Part shown: positions 1 to 12,404 of the stretch, one piece after another | Numbering within the stretch: position 1 is the stretch's first letter | How the letters are laid out: each line of letters opens with the position of its first letter | The notes under the pieces: model-generated | Database searches by the model: none | Seen by the model: the letters and a program-made list of their open reading frames with translations, nothing else | What the model was told of the DNA's origin: nothing | Translations under genes and position numbers: made by a program | Assembly: GCF_029407905.1 (NCBI RefSeq) | Contig: NC_073628.1 | Location: 91,198,501 to 91,262,500 of the forward strand | Direction: 5' to 3' | DNA length: 64,000 nucleotides | Origin: Bubalus kerabau | Taxonomy: Eukaryota > Chordata > Mammalia > Artiodactyla > Bovidae

Positions 1-253
1 ATGAAGTGATGGGACCAGATGCCATGATCTTCGTTTTCTGAATGTTGAGCTTAAAGCCTACCTTATCACTCTCCTCTTTCACTTTCCTCAAGAGGCTTTT
101 TAGTTCCTCTTCACTTTCTGTCATAAGGGTGGTGTCATCTGTATATCTGAGGTTATTGATATTTCTCCCGGCAATCTTGATTCCAGCTTGTGCTTCCTCC
201 AGCCCAGCGTTTCTCATGATGTACTCTGCATATAAGTTAAATAAGCAGGGTGA
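1..253 (-). mobile_element. BovB LINE, minus-strand fragment (left part, split by L1)
   Basis: The complement encodes the BovB reverse-transcriptase stretch running from the YADD region through the ESEEELKSLL-type segment. The element continues past the left window edge, so its 3' end is not seen. It is interrupted at position 254 by an L1, and the 15 bases at 239-253 are repeated at 3662-3676 with one mismatch, which marks the target-site duplication. The other half resumes at 3662. The frame is broken by the insertion, so this is a dead copy. Confidence 0.92.
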
Positions 254-3200
254 ACGCTGCTGAATAACCAACAAGTCACAGAAGAAATCAAAAAAGAAAT
301 CAAAATTTGCATAGAAACGAATGAAAATGAAAACACAACAACCCAAAACCTGTGGGACACGGTAAAAGCAGTCCTAAGGGGAAAGTTCATAGCAATACAG
401 GCACACTTCAAGAAACAAGAAAAAAGTCAAATAAATAACCTAACTCTACACCTAAAGCAACTAGAAAAGGAAGAAATGAAGACCCCCAGGGTTAGTAGAA
501 GGAAAGAAATCTTAAAACTTAGAGCAGAAATAAATGCAAAATAAACAAAAGAGATCATAGCAAAAATCAACAAAACCAAAAGCTCGTTTTTTGAAAGGAT
601 AAATAAAATTGACAAATCATTAGCCAGACTCATCAAGAAACAAAGGGAGAAAAATCAAATCAATAAAATTAGAAATGAAAATGGAGAGATCACAACAGAC
701 AACACAGAAATACAAAGGATCATAAGAGAGTACTATCAACAATTATATGCCAATAAAATGGACAACATGGAAGAAATGGACAAATTCTTAGAAAAGTACA
801 ACTTTCCAAAACTCGACCAGGAAGAAATAGAAAATCTTAACAGACCCATCACAAGCATGGAAATTGGAACTGTAATCAAAAATCTTCCAGCAAACAAAAG
901 CCCAGGTCCAGACGGCTTCACAGCTGAATTCTACCAAAAATTTAGAGAAGAGCTAACACCTATCCTGCTCAAACTCTTCCAGAAAATTGCAGAGGATGGT
1001 AAACTTCCAAACTCATTCTATGAGGCCACCATCACCCTAATACCAAAACCTGACAAAGATGCCACAAAAAAAGAAAACTACAGGCCAATATCACTGATGA
1101 ACATAGATGCAAAAATCCTTAACAAAATTCTAGCAATCAGAATCCAACAACACATTAAAAAGATCATACACCATGACCAAGTGGGCTTTATCCCAGGGAT
1201 GCAAGGATTCTTCAATATCTGCAAATCAATCAATGTAATACACCACATTAACAAATTGAAAAATAAAAACCATATGATTATCTCAATAGATGCAGAGAAA
1301 GCCTTTGACAAAATTCAACATCCATTTATGATAAAAACTCTCCAGAAAGCAGGACTAGAAGGAACATACCTCAACCTAATAAAAGCTATATATGACAAAC
1401 CCACAGCAAACATTATCCTCGATGGTGAAAAATTGAAAGCATTTCCTCTAAAGTCAGGAACAAGACAAGGGTGCCCACTTTCACCATTACTATTCAACAT
1501 AGTTTTGGAAGTTTTGGCCACAGCAATCAGAGCAGAAAAAGAAATAAAAGGAATCCAAATTGGAAAAGAAGAAGTAAAGCTCTCACTGTTTGCAGATGAC
1601 ATGATCCTCTACATAGAAAACCCTAAAGACTCCACCAGAAAATTACTAGAACTAATCAATGACTATAGTAAAGTTGCAGGATATAAAATCAACACACAGA
1701 AATCACTTGCATTCCTATACACTAATAATGAGAAAACAGAAAGAGAAATTAAGGAAACAATTCCATTCACCATTGCAATGAAAAGAATAAAATACTTAGG
1801 AATATATCTACATAAAGAAACTAAAGACCTAGATATAGAAAACTATAAAACACTGGTGAAAGAAATCAAAGAGGACACTAACAGATGGAGAAATATACCA
1901 TGTTCATGGATTGGAAGAATCAATATAGTGAAAATGAGTATACTACCCAAAGCAATCTATAGATTCAATGCAATCCCTATCAAGCTACCAACAGTATTCT
2001 TCACAGAGCTAGAACAAAGAATTTCACAATTTGTATAGAAATACAAAAAACCTCAAATAGCCAAAGTGATCTTGAGAAAGAAGAATGGAACTGGAGGAAT
2101 CAACCTACCTGACTTCAGGCTCTACTACAAAGCCACAGTTATCAAGACAGTATGGTACTGGCACAAAGACAGAAATATAGATCAATGGAACAAAATAGAA
2201 AGCCCAGAGATAAATCCACGCACATATGGACACCTTATCTTTGACAAAGGAGGCAAGAATATACAATGGATTAAAGACAATCTCTTTAACAAGTGGTGCT
2301 GGGAAATCTGGTCAACCACTTGTAAAAGAATGAAACTAGACCACTTTCTAACACCATACACAAAAATAAACTCAAAATGGATTAAAGATCTAAACGTAAG
2401 ACCAGAAACTATAAAACCCCTAGAGGAGAACATAGGCAAAACACTCTCTGACATACATCACAGCAGGATCCTCTATGACCCACCTCCCAGAATATTGGAA
2501 ATAAAAGCAAAAATAAACAAATGGGACCTAATTAACCTTAAAAGCTTCTGCACATCAAAGGAAACTATAAGCAAGGTGAAAAGACAGCCTTCAGAATGGG
2601 AGAAGATAATAGCTAATGAAGCAACTGACAAACAACTAATCTTGAGAATATACAAGCAACTCCTACAGCTCAACTCCAGAAAAATAAATGACCCAATCAA
2701 AAAATGGGCCAAAGAACTAAATAGACATTTCTCCAAAGAAGACATACAGATGGCTAACAAACACATGAAAAGATGCTCAACATCACTCATTATCAGAGAA
2801 ATGCAAATCAAAACCACTATGAGGTACCATTTCACACCAATCAGAATGGCTGCGATCCAAAAGTCTACAAGTAATAAATGCTGGAGAGGGTGTGGAGAAA
2901 AGGGAACCCTCTTACACTGTTGGTGGGAATGCAAACTAGTACAGCTACTATGGAGAACAATGTGGAGATTCCTTAAAAAACTGGAACTAGAACTGCCTTA
3001 TGATCCAGCAATCCCACTGCTGGGCATACACACTGAGGAAACCAGAAGGGAAAGAGACACGTGTACCCCAATGTTCATCGCAGCACTGTTTATAATAGCC
3101 AGGACATGGAAGCAACCTAGATGTCCATCAGCAGATGAATGGATAAGAAAGCAGTGGTACATATACACAATGGAGTATTACTCAGCCATTAAAAAGAATA

Positions 3201-3313
3201 CATTTGAATCAGTTCTAATGAGGTGGATGAAACTGGAGCCTATTATACAGAGTGAAGTAAGCCAGAAAGAAAAACACCAATACAGTATACTAACGCATAT
3301 ATATGGAATTTAG
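254..3313 (+). pseudogene. L1 ORF2 remnant (reverse transcriptase and C-terminal domain)
   Basis: One reading frame runs from 254 to the natural stop at 3311-3313 with only two in-frame stops: TAA at 542-544 and TAG at 2036-2038. The second falls where L1 ORF2 has a conserved Trp before the LPDF segment, consistent with TGG to TAG. Seen in order: the linker after EN (TLLNNQQV), the SPGPDGF and RPISLMN blocks, the AEKAFD metal-binding block, GTRQGCPLSPLLFN, the catalytic FADD (codons 1589-1600), LPDFRLYYKA, and a C-terminal C-x3-C-x7-H-x4-C motif beginning at codon 2879. The full-length protein is about 1275 residues; here roughly 1020 codons remain and the endonuclease domain is missing. Reverse transcription in the cytoplasm and nucleus would be the ancestral role, but this copy cannot make a complete product. 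The longest open pieces are 758-2038 and 2066-3313, in the same frame. There is no sign of host use. Confidence 0.93.
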
Positions 3314-3661
3314 AAAGATGGTAACAATAACCCTGTGTATGAGACAGCAAAAGAGACACTGATGTATAGAACAGTCTTATGGACTTTGTGGGAGAGGGAG
3401 AGGGTGGGAAGATTTGGGAGAATGGCATTGAAACATGTAAAATATCATGTATGAAATGAGTTGCCAGTCCAGGTTTGATGCATGATACTGGATGCTTGGG
3501 GCTGGTGCACTGGGACAACCCAGAGGGATGGAATGGGGAGGGAGGAGGGAGGAGGGTTCAGGATGGGGAACACATGTATACCTGTGGTGGATTCATTTTG
3601 ATATTTGACAAAACTAATACAATTATGTAAAGTTTAAAAATAAAATAAAATTAAAAAAAAA
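254..3661 (+). mobile_element. 5'-truncated L1 (ruminant L1 type) inserted in BovB
   Basis: About 3.4 kb of LINE-1 in sense orientation: most of ORF2, a 3' UTR with the G-rich GGGAGGGAGGAGGGAGGAGGG tract near 3535-3557, and an A-rich tail. The 5' boundary lies immediately after the 15-bp TSD (239-253; second copy 3662-3676). The 5' UTR, ORF1 and the endonuclease part of ORF2 are absent, as is common for truncated L1 insertions. Because it interrupts a BovB, it is younger than that BovB. Confidence 0.95.
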
Positions 3662-4483
3662 AAATAAGCAGGTTGACAGTATACAGCCTTGAGGTACTCC
3701 TTTTCCTATTTGGAACCAGTCTGTTGTTCCATGTCCAGTTCTGTTGCTTCCTGACCTGTATATAGGTTGCTCAAGAGGCAGGTCAGGGGGTCTGGTATTC
3801 CCATCTCTTTCAGAATTTTCCACAGTTTATTGTGATCCACACAGTCAATGGCTTTGGCATAGTCAATAAAACAGAAATAGATGTTTTTCTGGAACTCCCT
3901 TGCTTTTTTGATGATCCAGCGGATGTTGGCAATTTGGTCTCTGGTTCCTCTGCCTTTTCTAAATCCAGCTTGAACATCTGGAAGTTCACAGTTCACGTAT
4001 TACTGAAGCCTGGCTTGGAGAATTTTGAGCATTACTTTACTAGCGTGTGATATGAGTGCAATTTTGCAGTACTTTGAGCATTCTTTGGCATGGCCTTTCT
4101 TTGGGATTGGGATGAAAACTGACCTTTTCCAGTCCTGTGGCCACTACTGAGTTTTCCAAATTTGCTGGCATATTGAGTGCAGCACTTTTACAGCATCATC
4201 TTTCAGAATTTGAAATAGCTAAACTGGAATTCCATCACCTCCACTAGCTTTGTTCGTAGTGATGCTTTCTAAGGCCCACTTGACTTCACATTCCAGGATG
4301 TCTGGCTCTAGGTGAGTGATCACACCATCGTGATTATCTTGGTCATGAAGATCTTTTTTGTACAGTTCTTCTGTGTATTCTTGCCACCTCTTCTTAATAT
4401 CTTCTGCTTCTGTTAGGTCCATACCATTTCTGTCCTTTATCGAGTTCATCTTTGCATGAAATGTTCACTTGGTATCTCTAATT
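3662..4483 (-). mobile_element. BovB LINE, minus-strand fragment (right part)
   Basis: This is the continuation of the BovB copy at 1-253. The complement reads from the inter-domain region (IKDRNGMDLTEAEDIKKRW, near 4449) through ASGGDGIPV and FRKGRGTRDQIANI to FCFIDYAKAIDCVDHNK. Open pieces lie at 4219-4449 and 3706-3996, and frameshifts separate them. The 5' end stops at about 4483, where the sequence switches abruptly to plus-strand BovB. Confidence 0.93.
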
Positions 4484-5031
4484 TAAAGACAGAGAAGCTC
4501 TATACAGTCAGCAAAAACAAGACTTGGAGCTGACTGTGGCTCAGATCATGAGCCCCTATTGCCAAATTCAGACTTAAATTGAAGAAAGTATGGGAAACCA
4601 CTAGACCATTCAGGTATGACCTAAATCAAATCCCTTGATTATTCAGTGGAATTGAGAAATAGATTTAAGGGACTAAATCTGATAGATAGAGTGCCTGATG
4701 AACTATGGTCAGAGGTTTGTGACATTGTACAGGAGACAAGGATCAAGACCATCCCCATGGAAAAGAAATGCAAAAAAGCAAAATGGCTGTCTGAGGAGGC
4801 CTTACAAATAGCTGTGAAAAGAAGAGAAGTGAAAAGCAAAATAGAAAAGGAAAGATATAAGCATCTGAATGCAGAGTTCCAAAGAATAGCAAGAAAAGAT
4901 AAGAAAGCCTTCCTCAGTGATCATTGCAAAGAAATAGAGGAAAACAACAGAATGTGAAAGACTAGAGATCTCTTCAAGAAAGATGGGCACAATTAAGGAC
5001 AAAAACTGTATGGACCTAACAGACGCAGAAG

Positions 5032-5544
5032 TTATGACCAACATAGATAGCATATTCAAAAGCAGAGACATTACTTTGCCAACAAAGGTCCATCTAGTCA
5101 AGGCTATGGTTTTTCCTGTGGTCATGTATGGATGTGAGAGTTGGACTGTGAAGAAAGCTGAGCGCCGAAGAATTGATGCTTTTGAACTGTGGTGGTGGAG
5201 AAGACTCTTGAGAGTCCCTTGGACTACAAGGAGATCCAACCAGTCCATTCTGAAGGAGATCAACCCTGGGTGTTCTTTGGAAGGAATGATGCTAAAGCTG
5301 AAACTCCAGTACTTTGGCCACCTCCTGCGAAGAGTTGACTCATTGGAAAAGACTCATGCTGGTAGGGATTGGGGGCAGGAGGAGAAGGGGATGACAGAGG
5401 ATGAGATGGCTGGATGGCATCACTGACTCGATGGACGTGAGTCTGAGTGAACTCCGGGAGTTGGTGATGAACAGGGAAGCCTGGCATGCTGAGATTCATG
5501 GGGCCGCGAAGAGTTGGACATGACTGAGCAACTGAACTGAACTG
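5032..5544 (+). mobile_element. 5'-truncated BovB inserted inside the BovB at 4484-7250
   Basis: At 5031 the host BovB, in its DLTEAED-coding segment, jumps to VMTNIDSIFKSRDITLPTK and the BovB C-terminus. It reaches a (CTGAA)n end at 5544, then resumes exactly where it broke off. The 14 bases at 5018-5031 recur at 5545-5558 with one mismatch, a TSD of ordinary LINE type. The native frame carries TGA at 5392-5394 in place of a conserved Arg codon. Confidence 0.93.
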
Positions 5545-6805
5545 AACAGAAGCAGAAGATATTAAGAAGAGATGGAAAGAACACAAAGAAAACTATACAA
5601 AAAAGATCTTCATGACTTAGATAACCACAGTGGTGTGATCACTCAGCTAGAGCCAGACATCCTGGAATGTGAAGTCAAGTGGACCTTAGAAAGCATCACT
5701 ACGAACAAAGCTAGTGGAGGTGATGGAATTCCAGTTGAGCTATTTCAAATCTTGAAAGATGATGCTGTGAAAGTGCTGCACTCAATATGCCAGCAAATTT
5801 GGAAAACTGAACAGTGGCCACAGGACTGGATAGGGTCCATTTTCATTCCAATCCCAAAGAAAGGCAGTGCCAAAGAATGTTCAAATTACCACACAGTTGC
5901 ACTCATCTCATACACTAGTAAAGTAATGCTCAAAAATCTCCAAGCCAGTCTTTAACAGTACATGAACTATGAACTTCCAGATGTTCAAGCTGGATTTAGA
6001 AAAGGCAGGGGAACCAAAGGTCAAATTGCCCACATCCGTTGGATCATCAAAAAAACAAGAGAGTTCCAGAAAAACATCTACTTCTGCTTTATTGACTACC
6101 CCAAAGCCTTTGACTGTGAATATCACAACAAACTACAGAAAATTCTGAGATGCGTATATCAAACCACCTGACCTGCCTCCTGAGAAATCTGTATGGAGGT
6201 CAAGAAGCAACAGTTAGAACTGGACATGGAACAATAGACTGGTTCCAAATCAGGAAAGATTTATGTCAAGGCTGTATATTGTCACCTTGCTTATTTAACT
6301 TATATGCACAGTACATTATGTGAAATGCCAGGTTGGGTGAAGCACAAGCTGCAATCAAGATTGTCAGGAGAAATATCAATAACCTCAGATATGCAATGAC
6401 ACCACCCTTATGGCAGAAGGCGAAGAAGAACTAAAGAGCCTCTTGATGATAGTGAAAGTGGAGAGTGAAAAAGTTGGCTTAAAATTCAACATTCAGATAA
6501 TTAAGACCACGGCATCTAGTCCCATCACTTTGTGGCATACAAACGGGAAAATAATGGAAACAGTGACAGGCTTTATTTTGGGGGGCTCCAAAATCACAGC
6601 AGATGGTGACTGCAGCCATGCAATTAAAAGAGTCTTGCTCCTTGGAAGAAAAGGTATGACCAACCTAGACAGCATATTAAAAAGCAGAGACATTACTTTG
6701 CCAACAAAAGTCCATCTAGTCAAAGCTATGGTTTTTCTAGTAGTCATGTATGGATGTGAAAGTTGGACTATAAAGAAAGCTGAGCACTGAGGAATAGATG
6801 CTTTT

Positions 6806-6886
6806 CTTTTCTTTTTTTTTTTTAATTTTATTTTATTTTTAAACTTTATAAAATTGTATTAGTTTTGACAAATATCAAAATGAATC
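6806..6886 (-). mobile_element. Very short inverted L1 3' end inside BovB
   Basis: A T-rich start, the complement of the L1 A-tail, is followed by the complement of the last roughly 60 bases of the ruminant L1 3' UTR (compare 3590-3650). It interrupts the BovB codons for AFELWCWRR. No TSD of useful length is visible, so an endonuclease-independent or strongly truncated insertion is possible. Confidence 0.82.
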
Positions 6887-7250
6887 AACTGTGGTGTTGG
6901 GGAAGACTCTTGAGAGTCCCTTGGACTGCAAGTAGATCCACCCTGTCAATCCTAAAAGAAATCAGTCCTGAATATTCATTTGAAGGACTGATGCTGAAGC
7001 TGAAACTCTAATTCTTTGGCCACCTGATGCGAAGAACGGACTCACTGGAAAAGACCCTGATGCTGGGAAAGATTGAAGGCAGGAGGAGAAGGGGATGACA
7101 GAGGATGAGATGGTTGGATGGCATCACCGACTCGATGGACATGAGTTTGAGCAAGCTCTGGGAATTGGTGATGGACAGGGAAGCCTGGCATGCTGCCGTC
7201 CACGTGATCACAAAGAGCTGGACATGACCGAGCAACTGAACTGAACTGAG

Positions 7251-9534
7251 AGGAGCTAAAGCACTACTCTGAGTATTTGAGCCTGAGTCCTTGTTTTTAT
7301 AGATTTTTTCACCTACAAATGGAATATGGTATCTTTTTTTAACTTTGTGGTACTCAAAGCTGTCAACTTTGATATAAAATTGTATCAGGAACTATTCATT
7401 TCTATAGAAATGTAAAGCAGAGAGCAGAAATAATGGTGGTTTCCTCCTTGTGCTAATAAGCCAGTCTCTCACTTAGGTGGCTTTTTGCTTCCTTTCTCAC
7501 ACTCAGCAGCTGGGGGATTTGGTGTCAAGAATAATGAGGTAACATTCTGCTAATCACATCTGATCTCATGGCCTTGAAGTTGAGTGTTTGCTCACCTCTA
7601 ACAAAGAAAAAAGCAGCCCTTTCTTAAGAACATGAGATCCTTTCTAAATAAATTACGAAAGTCTTGTCAATAGCCTGCTTGTTCTTTTCACATAGGAGCA
7701 TAGACTTGGGATTATCTTAAAGGTATGCCAGTAAGCTACCTGCTCTGTGTACTATCCTAATAACTTACCCTTTGATTTCATGTTTCTTTCAAAAGCGTCA
7801 AAGCACTAGGCAAATATCAGTCATCAAACTGGTTTGATGACATCCTGCTACTTTTAGCCTTTTTTTTTTTTTTTTTTCTTTTTTGGTGCAGTGGCAGCTA
7901 TTCTCAGGGCTATGACCCATGTGAACTGTGAGGGCTCTGGGCAGAAGTACCACATTCCGGTTTTCAGCGGGAAATTCAAGGACTCCAGGGCTGCTTTTTT
8001 GGCTGCCTACACCATTTATTATTTTCTCTGCCATTGCCTCCTTCCATTGCCATGGTTTCCTCATAGTTGTCTTAGAGTAGGTGCCCATCTACATTTCTGC
8101 TGGGAGCCTTAATATAAGGACCTGAAATGTGCAGCTCATGAGGCTGCATTGGGTAGGTGTGTTGGTATCTAACTAGCTGAATACAGTTTTTTAGGTTCAA
8201 CCTGAAGAACCTGTGGCCAGGGTTAATCTCCCCCACCCGCTAAGCATGTTCCACCAAGCCCATACTCTTCTCCCAGTCCTTGAATTCATCCTTGATGTGG
8301 ATGCATGAGTTAAAAGTAGCTATCCTGTGAGGTACACTTATTGTCACATTTCAGATGTATTTACCTTCCCTTTCCTCTCCTCCCCCATTCAATCACCTAC
8401 TTCACATCCCCACAAATCCCAGGAGCTTTTTCTGGGCAGCAGCTGGCGAGAAATGAGGTCGCTCCAAGGTGCCAACATGGCCCTCTTCCAATGGTTTTAG
8501 CATCAAAAGGTAACAAAAAACCCCAGTTGGAGACTAACCGGTTATTTATCCTCTCCACACGCATGGTAAGTGTTCTCAGCTGATCATTCTTTCTTCCATG
8601 TAACTAAGTGAGAATTGGTGGGTCTAGGAGCTGAAGTGACGGACTGACTTCAAATAGAAGTAGACTGAGCTACAATGCATCCAAGTGCTAATATTTAACC
8701 TATTAAAAACAAATATTTGACATCCCACAGGTGAAATACACCTTGCTTAGTCTTTTTCTCCCCCTTCCTATTTGCCAATATTTCATTACCACAAGCTTTT
8801 CCTAACTCAAAAGATAGTCTTGACTATGGTTTGGTTTTCACTAAGGAAAGTACATTATGATAAAATTTACCCAAAATGAATATCATAAACACAGCTTGCA
8901 GAATATCACTTTATGGGGCCACCCCTGAGATCATAACCAGTGAGGTAAATGTGAGCCTAAGATAGTTTTCTACCTCTTTCCAGCTAAAGTTGAGTGACAC
9001 AACTTTACTGACAATCAAAAACAGGTGCCCTGAGGACCTTCACCCACACCGTCTAATAAAAGGGTAGCTGTTTTTTATTAATGAATCTGCAGGAATATCA
9101 GCTGATTCAGTGGGGTTTTTTGTTTGTTTGTTTGTGGGGGGGTTTTAGTAAGACTTTCTTTGCAAACAACTTTTTTCCAATGAGGTATATAACTTCCATA
9201 TAAAAAAATGGATTTCAGGTCCTTAAAAAGACAGACTTCTTCCCTGAAAAAGACCAAGATACCCAAAGGGAAGAATTAGTTCTCTTCTAGCTTATGAGTA
9301 GTTCTGTCATATGTGGTCAGTGAGACAAGGAGTAGAATGGTGGACATGCCACTAGTAAGATTTTGGAGCAGATCCACTTTACCCCCTGCCATCTGTCCAG
9401 TCAAGGATCAATAATATGGATCCAGAAAAAGAAAAGCTGAGACTACACTGGCACTGACCGTCAGTACTCACTCCTGATGCTGTTTCCAAGGAATTACATA
9501 ACTTAAACTTCTCAGCCACAAATGATAATAATAT
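7251..9534. other. No gene recognised; unique sequence with poly-T and GTTT tracts
   Basis: No recognisable repeat or exon. A poly-T run lies near 7861-7886, and a GTTT-rich tract followed by G7 lies near 9116-9142. Open frames here (for example 7891-8112) have no family signature and no splice context. Confidence 0.5.
7861..8090 (-). other. Possible retroposed fragment with A-rich tail, unclassified
   Basis: Read on the complement, a sequence of about 200 bases ends in an A-rich run of about 25 bases, like the tail of a retrocopy. I could not find a matching TSD and do not recognise the body. A processed pseudogene of an mRNA 3' end is one option; a simple poly-T tract beside unique DNA is the other. 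Confidence 0.25.
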
Positions 9535-9720
9535 AAAATACTTTTTAAAGCATTGTGTGGATTAGGAAATTCCTTTAAATATGTTATCCTACTCATTCCT
9601 CATGAGAACCCAGTGAACTAAGATTTCTTACCCCCTTTGTGCAATGAAAAGATTGGTTCCAAGCAAGTAAGTGACTCAGCATGAGTCTCTAGTTAGTCAA
9701 TGGTCCATGATGAACCAAGG
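9535..9720 (+). repeat. MIR-like ancient SINE
   Basis: The order of MIR landmarks is visible in diverged form: a TTATCCTACTCATTCCTCATGAG-like segment, a degraded ATTTTACAGATGAGGAAACTGAG-type segment, then AAGTAAGTGACT. Divergence is high, as expected for this old mammalian family. Confidence 0.55.
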
Positions 9721-10034
9721 AATCTTTAGAATGTTCTGCTGCCAAAGAAAACTATGAAGACTGATTGGTACAGTGGTTCTTGCCAAAAATTTTAAAATAA
9801 AAAATAAAAATGGGATAATTCTGACTCTTTTTTTGCATGTGCTCCCCATACATCAAATATGTTATTTAACCAATGATCTCAACTGCCTCTCAACAGCAGA
9901 AAGTTAACCTTTTTACAGAATCTATTTCAGCATTTCATGAATTCAGATCTCACATCAAAACACACTTGATAAATTATCTCATCTAGCACATCCTCATTTT
10001 CCCTTCCATAGATGTAAATTAACATGTTAATCTT

Positions 10035-10275
10035 CATTAACATTTATTTGAGTATTTGTTATTTACACGACACTGTGCTGAGAACTGTTTGCCTGGATGA
10101 CCTTGTTTCACACTTAACACAGCCTTTAGAGGCAGGTCTGGCTACTTATGCCATTTTCTGAAGCTTCAGAAAAGTAAAGACTTGCCCAGGGTTTCATAGT
10201 TAACAAAGAGGTTTGGCCAGAAATCAAACTAAGGCACCCCAGGGGCCACCAGTGCCTATGCTCTTAAAGTCGAAA
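10035..10275 (+). repeat. MIR SINE
   Basis: Clear MIR order: TTTATTTGAGTATTTGTTAT, a CACTGTGCTGAGAAC block, CCATTTTCTGAAGC in place of the usual ATTTTACAGATG, the CTTGCCCAGGGTTTCATAG block, and an ending near GTGCCTATGCTCTTAA. Confidence 0.8.
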
Positions 10276-10279
10276 GTCC

Positions 10280-12400
10280 CCTCCCCATGTGACTGGACTC
10301 CATGAAAATAATGGCAGCCTTTGGAGTCAATGCATTCTAAGATTCTGTGTGCAATTACTGACTAAGGGTTCTGAGCATAGAACACTGTGCTCTTTGCATT
10401 TCGGTTAGGATGACAATTTTCAGTACACTTCGCAGAGATTTAGAATACCATTGAAATTGCTTCTGAAGAAATTCACTATTTATATTCAAAGAAAGACTCA
10501 CCCTTGGGTAGACAGATACAACATGCTACTTATCAGTGAGAGAGAGAGAGTAGCAAGTATCCTTCAAGAGTCTCTCCACTGCTCAGCTTGCTGATCCAAG
10601 CCCTAGATTTGTGAGATTCGGAAGAGCAATCAGCCAGCACAGAAGAAAGAAAGCTAAATGGTCTATATAGAGATTATATGCACAAGTCTGGCTTCATCAG
10701 GATGCACATTAATTAGCCAAGCAAACTGGCCCAAACTGCATCGACATCAAGTTAATGTGCAAAGAGAAAACAGTTACCCAGCAACTCTTACAATGGAGAT
10801 GAAGGTGCTGTTCATCTGCACATTCTACTATATTGTTTGCCAAATAGCATATCAGATTGCCCCAGTATTTAAAAAAGGTCCCCACTGAATGCTAGCAGCA
10901 AGGGAGAGAGTCTCGAAAAGAGCCGCCTTGACACCCTGGATCTTGGACCCTCCTTCAGCATTCACCACTGGGGCCACTGCCAATAGCACTTTGGATCCTG
11001 GGCTGAAAGGAAGAGACAAAGGGCAAGAATTCTGACATGATTTTAAAGAAATTATCCAGCTGGGTAGATTTTCAGTTGAGTTGAAGGACGTAGGCCCCAG
11101 TTTTAGACAATCTTCTTAACTGTGCTCTTTTCAAAACCTAGAAGTTAAAAATAAGCCTTTTTTAAAAAAAAAAACCCACCATCATTTACACAAATAGCTT
11201 ATTTCAATGTGGCTATTGTTTGCCTCCACCAAAGGGCACAAAGCAATTACTTAGAGAGATAATTATGGGGATCGGAGGGACTGAAGACCTGAGCCTTCCT
11301 GAAAGCCTTCCACCTCCAAATCCACTCTCTGCTAGAACCTAAGCCTTCTGCCTATAATCACCAAACTCACAAGATGAGCATGACCGGGCCAATGTCGTGT
11401 TGGAGATAACTGATGAACACATCAACAACAGAATGAGGTAGATTCTGATTTGTATTTACATAACTGCTTTTTTTTTTTAAGGTACCATAAACCATTGAGA
11501 AATAAGATGCTATGCATCCACTGAAAACAGGGAATGCAACTCAGATGTGATAAAGTACATTGTTCTTGGTGCAAAGTTTGGATTGAGTTAGAATCCCAGC
11601 TGCTGATACCACCTTGTGCCTGGGCACTACTGAGCTCTGAGCCTATGGCTCCCATCTGCCAAATTCCATTTGTAGGATGGAGTTTCTATAAGGATGAACT
11701 AGGGTAACATAAGAGGTACATGGGAGAGCTCCAACACCATCTTTTGTACCTAAATGTAAATAATTTAGGTGGCCCAGTTACAAGGGGAAATGTAGGCAAC
11801 TGAGTCAGATTTATAATGCTGCATGCAAAGAAAAAAAATAGCAACTCCTTAATTAGGTAAACCTTGATGTCCTACTATTATAAGCATTACAAGACATGTA
11901 CTTGCTTAAACAAGATAAACGAGAAGATAAAAAGATAAGTGTATTTTATAAGATAACTGTTCTGATAAACCCAGACTGTAGACTAGACAAGGAAAATCTA
12001 TAAAAATGCCAGAATGATTTTACTGAATTACCACAGAAAACCAAAACAATTCAGATAAATATAGCAAAAATTTCAAGGCGGCTTCAGGATACAAATACTA
12101 TGCCTTAGGCCAGTTACTAAAATCCAGTCCTGCTTTGCTTTATGGGCTTGAAAAAAAAAAAAAATGTGTGATGTGAATCTCTTTACAATTGATATTTTCT
12201 GTCTTTCTGGGGAACTTTCTCCAAAAATAACATTATGTTAAATCTTTTCATGCAAATGATCAGCCTTATTTTATCTTTTGTATAAATATAGATCTTCAAG
12301 TATCTCTTCTGTTCCCAGCTACTGATGCCACCTCCGGTTACTCAGAAATCCCGAGAACAGAAAGGGACATCGGTGTGAGCCAGGGTCCTGGGTGGCAGCC
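10280..12400. other. No gene recognised; nothing distinctive
   Basis: Apparently unique DNA with short A-runs (near 11163-11174 and 12150-12165). No exon-like open frame with family similarity and no transposon family I can name. Confidence 0.5.
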
Positions 12401-12404
12401 CTGT

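Larger units (their letters stand above)
4484..7250 (+). mobile_element. BovB LINE, plus-strand, host of two later insertions
   Basis: BovB sense sequence starts inside the endonuclease-coding region (the SSIQSAKTR-like segment, then FRLKLKK near 4560). It continues through the linker (4646-4957), the RT domain (5572-6420), the C-terminal region and a (CTGAA)-type 3' end near 7230-7250. It is interrupted by another BovB (5032-5544) and by a small inverted L1 (6806-6886). Defects include TGA for a Gly codon after IEENNRM, a roughly 30-bp deletion near 4980, and loss of one base inside the YADD-coding motif near 6394, which destroys the RT active site. It is old and inactive. Confidence 0.93.

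Noticed and set aside
2182..2934. Open frames antisense to L1 ORF2
   Set aside because: They are shadows of the A-rich L1 sense strand.
4802..5263. Open frames antisense to BovB (also near 26389-26871, 29687-30256, 34612-35049, 44893-45432)
   Set aside because: They mirror the conserved BovB coding strand and recur at every copy; they have no features of their own.
6380..6420. Active BovB reverse transcriptase in the copy at 4484-7250
   Set aside because: One base is missing within the YADD codons and several other frame breaks exist.
7891..8112. 73-codon open frame after the poly-T, considered as an exon
   Set aside because: No family similarity, no splice signals of quality, and adjacent poly-T suggests a retrocopy on the other strand.
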